This document shows positions 6,237 through 11,164 of a DNA stretch of 11,164 nt, piece by piece. Source of the DNA: Candidatus Thorarchaeota archaeon (GTDB lineage: Archaea > Asgardarchaeota > Thorarchaeia > Thorarchaeales > Thorarchaeaceae); the NCBI GenBank assembly GCA_016840245.1, contig JAEOST010000115.1, positions 1-11,164 of the forward strand, given 5' to 3'. Under the pieces are notes generated by a model. That model had not been told where the DNA came from. It did not search any database and worked only from the letters and a program-made list of their open reading frames with translations. Every line of letters begins with the position of its first letter. Position 1 is the first letter of the stretch. The position numbers and the translations under genes are program-made.

Positions 6237-6779
6237 ATGGCGATTATCAAAGCTGTTGTCCTTGGAGATACAGAGTGTGGCAAGACTTCTTTCACCACAC
6301 GCTGGACTCAAGGGACATTTCCCGACCCTTCTATGTTGAAGACGACAGTTGGGGCTAGCTTTGATACTCTCAAGACAACCCTGCCAAGCGGTCGCGATGT
6401 GACCTTGAGTGTATGGGATTTCGGGGGTCAGCGTCGTTTCATCGAAGCTCTGAAGGGAATGATACGTGGAGCAAAAGTTGGCTTATTCTTCTTTGATGCT
6501 TCACATCTCCCCACGCTGGACAATCTTTACAACTATTGGATTCCAACTGCTCAGGAATATGGTAATTTTGACTTCAATGGATCTGACCGTGACAAGTTCA
6601 TACTTGTAGCAAACAAGATTGATTTGATTAGTAGTGACTTCACAGCTCTTGAAACTGAGATGGAACGATTCTGCACGAAGTTTGGAATGCAGTGCGCGAT
6701 GATTTCAGCAAAGACTGGAGTTGGCATCGAGCAGCTAGACTACAAATTCAAAGAGATAGTGGACTCTGTGCTAGAGTGA
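6237..6779 (+). CDS. Cassette copy 2, protein D: Ras/Rab/Arf-like small GTPase
   Basis: This 180-residue GTPase is a close paralogue of the one at 3376; by hand, 53 of the first 72 residues are identical. All motifs are kept: GDTECGKT (10-17), Thr37 in TTVGASF, WDFGGQ (60-65), NKID (126-129) and SAK (157-159). Both copies share the switch II flank RFIEAL..MIRGA, an FFD strand and a TLDNL..YWIP segment that may mark this subfamily. Divergence concentrates in the strand pair after switch I (45-54) and in the segment before G4 (about 104-119), surfaces where partners usually bind. The tail (IVDSVLE) has no lipidation cysteine. It should bind and hydrolyse GTP as a switch; regulators are presumably proteins A and B of its own cassette. 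Confidence 0.93.
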   Translation: MAIIKAVVLGDTECGKTSFTTRWTQGTFPDPSMLKTTVGASFDTLKTTLPSGRDVTLSVWDFGGQRRFIEALKGMIRGAKVGLFFFDASHLPTLDNLYNYWIPTAQEYGNFDFNGSDRDKFILVANKIDLISSDFTALETEMERFCTKFGMQCAMISAKTGVGIEQLDYKFKEIVDSVLE

Positions 6780-6796
6780 TTATACAGCACAGGTCC

Positions 6797-6808
6797 GCCT
6801 TTAGTTTT
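6797..6808 (+). terminator. Possible T-rich terminator after cassette copy 2
   Basis: The T-rich sequence CCTTTAGTTTTC lies about 20 nt past the GTPase stop, in the 29-nt gap before the convergent ferritin-like gene. It is weaker than the T6 run after copy 1. Confidence 0.3.
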
Positions 6809-7285
6809 CTACCCACCTGGACTACCATGCCATGGTGAGTCTTTCCAGAGCATATCCCAGACCATCTCCTCGGTAAGGGTTTCTGGTTCTACTACTGCCT
6901 TGTGAAGTTCCCTGAGTAAACTGTGATGACGTATCTCATCCTCTTTTATCATAGCAGCAATTGTCTTGACCTGATCATTGTCACTCTTCTCAACAAGCTC
7001 GCCATAGGTCTCGATGGCGGTTGCTTCCATCTCGATATGCTTTGCAATACCCTTGGCTATCTTGTCACGATCCTGTGTGCTGATGAACGGTGTTGGGCCC
7101 TCAACGGCCTTTCTGAGAGACTTGAGTAAAGCGGCATGCTTTAGTGAGTCCTGAGAAATACCTAGCAAGAGGTCCTTGATGAAGGCGTTACCTAACTGGT
7201 CAACGTTTTCCTTCACGATTTTCATAATACGCTCTTCAAGCTCTATCTGTTTGTCAATAAATGCGAGAGTTTCATCCTTGTCCAT
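6809..7285 (-). CDS. Ferritin-like (rubrerythrin-type) four-helix-bundle protein
   Basis: This 158-residue, almost wholly helical protein resembles the ferritin-like diiron superfamily. Candidate ligands by helix are Glu15/Glu18 (IELEERI) in helix A, His50 in QDSLKH in helix B, Glu85/Glu87 (HIEMEATAIETY) in helix C, and Glu117xxHis120 (EDEIRHH) in helix D. The second ExxH of a standard rubrerythrin is altered: the residue three before His50 is Ser47, with Asp46 beside it, so one iron ligand may be lost or supplied differently. There is no rubredoxin-like domain; the tail is short and Trp/Gly/Pro rich. I start at 7285, not the upstream in-frame 7327, because GGAAGGT (7293-7299) sits 7 nt before this ATG. 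A role in iron or peroxide handling is plausible but unproven. It lies 72 nt downstream of the LRR gene on the same strand and is convergent with the GTPase cassette. Confidence 0.8.
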   Translation of the reverse strand: MDKDETLAFIDKQIELEERIMKIVKENVDQLGNAFIKDLLLGISQDSLKHAALLKSLRKAVEGPTPFISTQDRDKIAKGIAKHIEMEATAIETYGELVEKSDNDQVKTIAAMIKEDEIRHHSLLRELHKAVVEPETLTEEMVWDMLWKDSPWHGSPGG

Positions 7286-7292
7286 TTGGGAA

Positions 7293-7299
7293 ACCTTCC
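7293..7299 (-). promoter_or_regulatory. Shine-Dalgarno site setting the ferritin-like start
   Basis: GGAAGGT on the minus strand, 7 nt before the ATG at 7285. It argues against the longer reading frame beginning at 7327. Confidence 0.6.
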
Positions 7300-7357
7300 A
7301 AATTTTATTAGGTTGAAAAATCTGCATCTCTTACTTAAGACTGTTCACAAATGATAC

Positions 7358-8428
7358 TTAGACCCAGCTCACTCTATTATCATCAATGAGCTCTTCAATG
7401 GCATAAGGTATCTCATCGCTACTCTTCAATTTCTTCTTGGCAGTAATCTGACTGTCTTTTGGTACACTAATATCTTCGAGTGATGTGCATCCAAAAAGTG
7501 GTGAGATATCGAGTAGCTCGTACTGATTCCTCTCTTCCTTGTGGTCACTTGAAAGATAGATCTCCTCAAGATCTTTGCAATTTGTAAGTGGTGCTAGGTC
7601 AATACTTGTGAGACTATTTCTTGCAATGTCGAGTGCTGTCAGGTTCACTGCTGATGATAGTGGTGATAGGTCAATTGCTGTCAGATTATTCAGTGCAAGT
7701 TCAAGTCTTCTCAACTCACTGCATGATGAAATTGGTTCCAAGTCTATTTCACTAAGATTGTTGCCGCCAAGTCTTAGTATTCGCAATTCCGTGCAGTTAG
7801 AAAGTGGTGTCAAATCTATTGACTCCAGCTCATTTTGATGAAGATAGAGAAACTGCAATTGAGTGCAACCTGACAATGGGCTGAGGTCAAGTGAGGTTAG
7901 TCCATTATACATCAGATTCAACTGTATCAGGTTGGTGGAACTTGCCAATGGTGAGAGGTCTATCTGAGGGATGCTATTGTTCTCAATCTCCAGAATCTCC
8001 AGACTTTTACATCCTGTAATTGCCTCTAAAGAAAGTGAACCCAATCCGTTGTTGAACAATCGAAGTCTTTTGAGACTCGGATGTCCCCGCAGTGGTTCTA
8101 GGTCGATGCCGGTCAATTGATTCGAACCCAAGTTTAGCATCTCTAGATTGACCGAGTTTCTGAGTACTTCCAAGTCAACCTGTGTCAGTTGATTCTTCGA
8201 TAGTCCAAGCTCTCTGAGATCAGGAAATGTTGAAAGTGGAGCAAGGTCGATCTCAGTTAGCTTATTCCCATCTAAAAGAATGACTTCAATTTGCTTGCAA
8301 TCTATCAATGGTGTAAAATCTATGCTTGTGATCTTCTTGCGAACCAAATCAATCTCAATGATATCCTCGTCTATCTCAAGACTGCCAGTTTTGTCGGATG
8401 CTTGGTATGTCCATGTAACTTCACACAA
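7358..8428 (-). CDS. Leucine-rich-repeat protein, eleven 24-residue repeats
   Basis: This 356-residue protein is built mainly of repeats of the form LTxIDLxPLxxCxxLxxLxLxxNx. Eleven consecutive 24-residue units span residues 33 to about 296, each ending at a conserved Asn ladder position, followed by a degenerate unit (LLDISPLFGCTSLEDI) and a charged C-terminal cap. The 32-residue N-terminal cap has no signal peptide, so the protein is probably cytoplasmic. LRR arrays of this type bind proteins; the partner is unknown. The start is uncertain. The reading frame opens with TTG at 8428 after an in-frame stop at 8456-8458. The best-placed ATG (8441, with AGAGG 4 nt upstream) is in another frame and stops after six codons. 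A one-base indel here would restore an ATG start. The ferritin-like gene follows 72 nt downstream on the same strand. Confidence 0.85.
   Translation of the reverse strand: MCEVTWTYQASDKTGSLEIDEDIIEIDLVRKKITSIDFTPLIDCKQIEVILLDGNKLTEIDLAPLSTFPDLRELGLSKNQLTQVDLEVLRNSVNLEMLNLGSNQLTGIDLEPLRGHPSLKRLRLFNNGLGSLSLEAITGCKSLEILEIENNSIPQIDLSPLASSTNLIQLNLMYNGLTSLDLSPLSGCTQLQFLYLHQNELESIDLTPLSNCTELRILRLGGNNLSEIDLEPISSCSELRRLELALNNLTAIDLSPLSSAVNLTALDIARNSLTSIDLAPLTNCKDLEEIYLSSDHKEERNQYELLDISPLFGCTSLEDISVPKDSQITAKKKLKSSDEIPYAIEELIDDNRVSWV
7362..8333 (-). repeat. 72-bp tandem LRR-coding repeat array
   Basis: The LRR units are encoded by about eleven tandem 72-bp units with recurrent minus-strand codings of IDL-x-PL (seen on the plus strand as repeated GGTGxxAGGTC-like tracts). 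Units differ in sequence, so this is an old array rather than a recent expansion. Confidence 0.6.
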
Positions 8429-8517
8429 TTTTATACACCATGATTCCTCTATATGTCAAGCCCGACCTTGGTCCTTTTTCAATCTTCTCGGGGCGGCATA
8501 ATATCGAATTTTTGAAC

Positions 8518-8535
8518 CGAATTCCTACGCTATAA
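8518..8535 (-). promoter_or_regulatory. Putative LRR-gene promoter: TTATA followed by GAATTCG
   Basis: Read on the minus strand, TTATA is followed after six bases by GAATTCG. This is the same pairing, with similar spacing, seen before both GTPase cassettes, which points to a general start-site motif in this genome. The leader to the LRR start would be about 75 nt. Confidence 0.3.
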
Positions 8536-8544
8536 CCTTATTTT

Positions 8545-8554
8545 GCTATAAACT
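8545..8554 (+). promoter_or_regulatory. TATA-box candidate for the secreted-protein gene
   Basis: GCTATAAACT is the clearest plus-strand TATA-like site in the spacer. It lies about 170 nt before the ATG at 8722, so the leader would be long. Weak support. Confidence 0.25.
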
Positions 8555-8709
8555 CAGATTTACTAGAATTTGCCTCAATTGACTACGCCGCACACCATGT
8601 GTTTGATACGTCATTACAATAATTGGCGAAATTCATCTGTCGTATCAACCTAACCTGTCTACATGGACTTGGTGTCGAACGCACGCACAAGTCAATGGGG
8701 CCGCGCAAT

Positions 8710-8713
8710 GGAG
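8710..8713 (+). promoter_or_regulatory. Shine-Dalgarno site for the secreted-protein gene
   Basis: GGAG, 8 nt before the ATG at 8722. It supports this start over the out-of-frame ATG at 8708. Confidence 0.55.
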
Positions 8714-8721
8714 ATTGCAAA

Positions 8722-11164
8722 ATGCATACAGGATTAAACAAGGGGAAGGTCCTCTCACTAATGATGATCCTCCTCTTTATGGTTTCACTGTCTTTTGGTA
8801 GTGCTGTGGTTTCTGAACCCACGAGCTCTACATCAGACAGTATCACTAGATTGAGTTACAATCCTGTCCAAGCGGTTCCTGCACAGACTACAGATAATGG
8901 GACATTTGTCTGGTGGGAACAGAGCAGCGACAGTTATAGTGATGAATGGGAATGGGAGAACAGAAATTGGTTATTTGGACCGAGTCCAACTTATGAGGTA
9001 TATCATGAGAGTGGATTGCCCTTCGATTTTGAAGATACTTATGCCGATATTGACGAGGAGATAACATTCAATGTTATGGTTCCTAAATCACTCTTTACTC
9101 AAGAAGTATATATCCAAGATATTCGAATCAACGGATATTTACTTACACCTGATTGGAACTATCAGGTCAACTTCGAAATGAATTGGAGGAACGAGTCATA
9201 CCAACCTTGGAGTGTATATTCATCCATCTACAACTACACTGATGAAGGTCCAACATATCCAACGTATCCAGAAACTCCATTTTTAGATTTGGTCGAACCC
9301 GAGTGTGATTTCTCGTATGACTCAAACGCTTACTATGTGACTTTTGTAGTTAGCTTCAATGATGCAGTACCTCTTGGTCTTTACGAGCTGAATTTGGATG
9401 TATCAGACAGCGATTGGAATTCATATGGTTCTTACAACAGAATGGATTACAAACGTACAGCAATGGCAATTGGTCTGCATCCCGATGATGCATATTCGTA
9501 TACATACGATGGAAGATATACCCTCGAGAAATTCGACTTGGAGGGTAACGATCTCTACACTGTGACCCGTGGTGATGACTTCATTGTCAGGTTCAACATA
9601 ACTGGAAACACACCAGAGTCTGTAGAGTTTAGATTCTATGTACCTGATTATATTGACAGAATTGTAAATGTCACCGGATACTACTCTGTACCTGTCACTG
9701 AATATGGTGGTTGGGTATTTGATGAGATTCAGAAGACCTATGTCTGGGATCCAGTTGTTGAAGTAACTGTGATGAAGGATGTCTATGGAGTCCATTCATA
9801 CCGTGAACCCATTGAAACAGGCACTCGTTTCGAATATACCTATAGATGGCTCAATGAAACTTCTCTTGAAGTAGAGTCATGGCCAAGTTCGGTCAATAAG
9901 GAGTACGTTGCTAAGTGGAATCAGTCCACTGATAGCTTCGATCTTTACCTCTTCTACTCATACTGTACCTATCCATTTGAGGTGTATAATCCAGGATATG
10001 GAATGTATTCTGAGTGCTATGAGGTATATGAACCACTTGTTGACGTTCCATTATTCTACGAACTTAATCTTTCACTATGTTCAGCCCTGACTATTGGTCA
10101 AGACTTAGTAGTAGACTTTGGTGGTCATTTCACTGATATCATGCCCGTGACAAGGGACTATCCACTCCGTATTGAGGAGCGGGTCTATGGAGGCCCCGAC
10201 TACTACTTCAGTGCTGAGGGATGGTACATGGAAGAAGGTTCCGGGGCTCGTCAAACTCATGATGAATATGAATTAGCCAAGGATATCTCAATCGAAACAC
10301 CTGTTACTATTGCTAACCTATTACTTGAGGATGGTACTTCATCCGGTGGATGGATTTTCGCTGCAGAAAAGGGCGAAAACTTCATGGTCAAGGCTAGTCT
10401 ACAAGGTGGTGCATTGATTGCTGATGATATTGATGCAGTTTCAATTAATCTAAACGCCTGGGATGGCTACTGGAGCGGTGAGGAGGAACGTTGGTCCGAT
10501 CTACGCTACAAGATTACATACAGACTTGACGGTACAGTCATTTTAGATGCATTTAACATGACTCAGAAACGCAATTACACATACGGTCTCTATGAAGACT
10601 ATGTCTATACTAACTTCACAGAGTGGTATCAGGAATACAATGAGACCACTATGACATGGGAGTGGGATTATGGAGAACACTGGCGTTGGGCTTGGACTCA
10701 AGTCTATGGCTGGCACTGGGAGTGGTGGTACTACAATCAGGCTGACGAAGTATGGCAGACTGAGGGAATCCATTGGGAGGGTCCAAACTCTAGGATTGAT
10801 AGCGACTTTGCTGTTGTTAGTGGATTGAACAACTGGACCGAGGATGATGACCTCTATGTCACATTCTTAGTCAATATGAATGAGGTTGCTCCAGATACAG
10901 AGTACTGGTGGGACTTCAGCTTCATGAATGACACATGGCATGTTGACTACACAAGTGATTACGGTGACCACACAGCTCTCTCATGGGCTCGTGAGTGGGT
11001 CTATTCATTTGATGACCCAATCTCCAGTGATCTTGTTTACATGGATCCAGTTATCGAAAATCAACTCGCATTCTATAACGCAGTTCTCACTAGTGCTGAA
11101 GGATCAGACTATCTATATGGCAAGGAATCTCCCTACATTGTTATAGACGATGTCAAGTATCCCA
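8722..11164 (+). CDS. Large secreted, aromatic-rich, N-glycosylated surface protein (C-terminus beyond window)
   Basis: At least 814 residues are visible with no stop before the window edge. The N-terminus is a classical Sec signal: basic (LNKGK), then hydrophobic (VLSLMMILLFMVSLSFGSAVV), then a Ser/Thr-rich mature start. The rest looks like extracellular beta-rich modules: acidic, rich in Tyr and Trp, and almost free of cysteine (four seen). It contains at least a dozen Asn-x-Ser/Thr sequons, including NESY, NYTD, NITG, NVTG, NETS, NFTE, NETT and NWTE, which fits archaeal S-layer or surface glycoproteins. Residues 644-687 carry 11 tryptophans in 44 positions, an extreme local composition. 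I recognise no catalytic motif or named domain. A membrane anchor may lie past the edge. A surface adhesin, cell-envelope or ligand-binding protein is inferred. The start is supported by GGAG 8 nt upstream. Confidence 0.85.
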   Translation, partial: MHTGLNKGKVLSLMMILLFMVSLSFGSAVVSEPTSSTSDSITRLSYNPVQAVPAQTTDNGTFVWWEQSSDSYSDEWEWENRNWLFGPSPTYEVYHESGLPFDFEDTYADIDEEITFNVMVPKSLFTQEVYIQDIRINGYLLTPDWNYQVNFEMNWRNESYQPWSVYSSIYNYTDEGPTYPTYPETPFLDLVEPECDFSYDSNAYYVTFVVSFNDAVPLGLYELNLDVSDSDWNSYGSYNRMDYKRTAMAIGLHPDDAYSYTYDGRYTLEKFDLEGNDLYTVTRGDDFIVRFNITGNTPESVEFRFYVPDYIDRIVNVTGYYSVPVTEYGGWVFDEIQKTYVWDPVVEVTVMKDVYGVHSYREPIETGTRFEYTYRWLNETSLEVESWPSSVNKEYVAKWNQSTDSFDLYLFYSYCTYPFEVYNPGYGMYSECYEVYEPLVDVPLFYELNLSLCSALTIGQDLVVDFGGHFTDIMPVTRDYPLRIEERVYGGPDYYFSAEGWYMEEGSGARQTHDEYELAKDISIETPVTIANLLLEDGTSSGGWIFAAEKGENFMVKASLQGGALIADDIDAVSINLNAWDGYWSGEEERWSDLRYKITYRLDGTVILDAFNMTQKRNYTYGLYEDYVYTNFTEWYQEYNETTMTWEWDYGEHWRWAWTQVYGWHWEWWYYNQADEVWQTEGIHWEGPNSRIDSDFAVVSGLNNWTEDDDLYVTFLVNMNEVAPDTEYWWDFSFMNDTWHVDYTSDYGDHTALSWAREWVYSFDDPISSDLVYMDPVIENQLAFYNAVLTSAEGSDYLYGKESPYIVIDDVKYP

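Larger units (their letters stand above)
8429..8721. other. Divergent intergenic region between LRR gene and secreted-protein gene
   Basis: These 293 nt contain no credible gene; an 87-codon minus-strand frame over 8583-8846 is antisense to the signal peptide region. The region is AT-rich around 8500-8580, with TATAA at 8531-8535 and CTATAAA at 8546-8552. It becomes GC-richer near 8690-8710 before the secreted-protein start. Promoters in both directions are expected. Confidence 0.5.

Noticed and set aside
1190..6779. Transposon or integron explanation for the repeated cassette
   Set aside because: No transposase, terminal inverted repeats or target duplications are visible. Protein-level divergence between copies indicates an old duplication.
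7362..8333. CRISPR-like periodic repeats
   Set aside because: The 72-bp periodicity is in frame and encodes leucine-rich repeats; there are no identical repeats with unique spacers.
9421..9795. 124-codon minus-strand frame in the secreted-protein region
   Set aside because: The opposite strand is open for more than 2.4 kb with a signal peptide and glycosylation sequons; this is its shadow.

Overview
The window looks like a fragment of an Asgard archaeal genome; a Thorarchaeota-like lineage is my best guess. The signs are archaeal: Shine-Dalgarno sites mixed with nearly leaderless starts, TATA-like promoters, and T-rich stretches after genes. It also carries eukaryote-like Ras-superfamily small GTPases beside compact adaptor-like proteins, a leucine-rich-repeat protein and a giant secreted glycoprotein-like ORF. 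The lineage is an inference from gene content, not from a marker gene.

Layout. At the left edge (1-992, minus strand) is the N-terminal half of an indolepyruvate:ferredoxin oxidoreductase alpha subunit (iorA). Divergent from it, 1190-6779 on the plus strand holds the core of the window: two tandem copies of a four-gene cassette in identical order. The order is (A) a ~95-residue CPxC/CxNxH putative zinc-binding protein, (B) a ~123-residue protein with a longin/roadblock-like predicted strand-helix pattern, (C) a polytopic protein with about 15 membrane segments, and (D) a Ras/Rab/Arf-like GTPase with a WDFGGQ G3 motif. Copy 1 is 1190-3927 and copy 2 is 4110-6779. A starts B by stop/start contact in both copies, B is 8-12 nt from C, and C is followed by D after 1 nt (copy 1) or 51 nt (copy 2).

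I infer that A and B are cytoplasmic partners or regulators of D, and that C is its membrane anchor, receptor or effector. The GTPases have no lipidation cysteine at the C-terminus, while C has basic cytoplasmic loops, and in copy 1 a cytoplasmic tail, on which a GTPase could dock. I know of no named system with this composition.

Convergent with the cassettes are two minus-strand genes: a ferritin-like four-helix-bundle protein (6809-7285) and a protein made of eleven 24-residue leucine-rich repeats (7358-8428). From 8722 to the right edge runs an incomplete secreted protein of at least 814 residues. It has a signal peptide, many N-glycosylation sequons and a remarkable tryptophan cluster. 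I saw no tRNA, rRNA, CRISPR array or insertion sequence.
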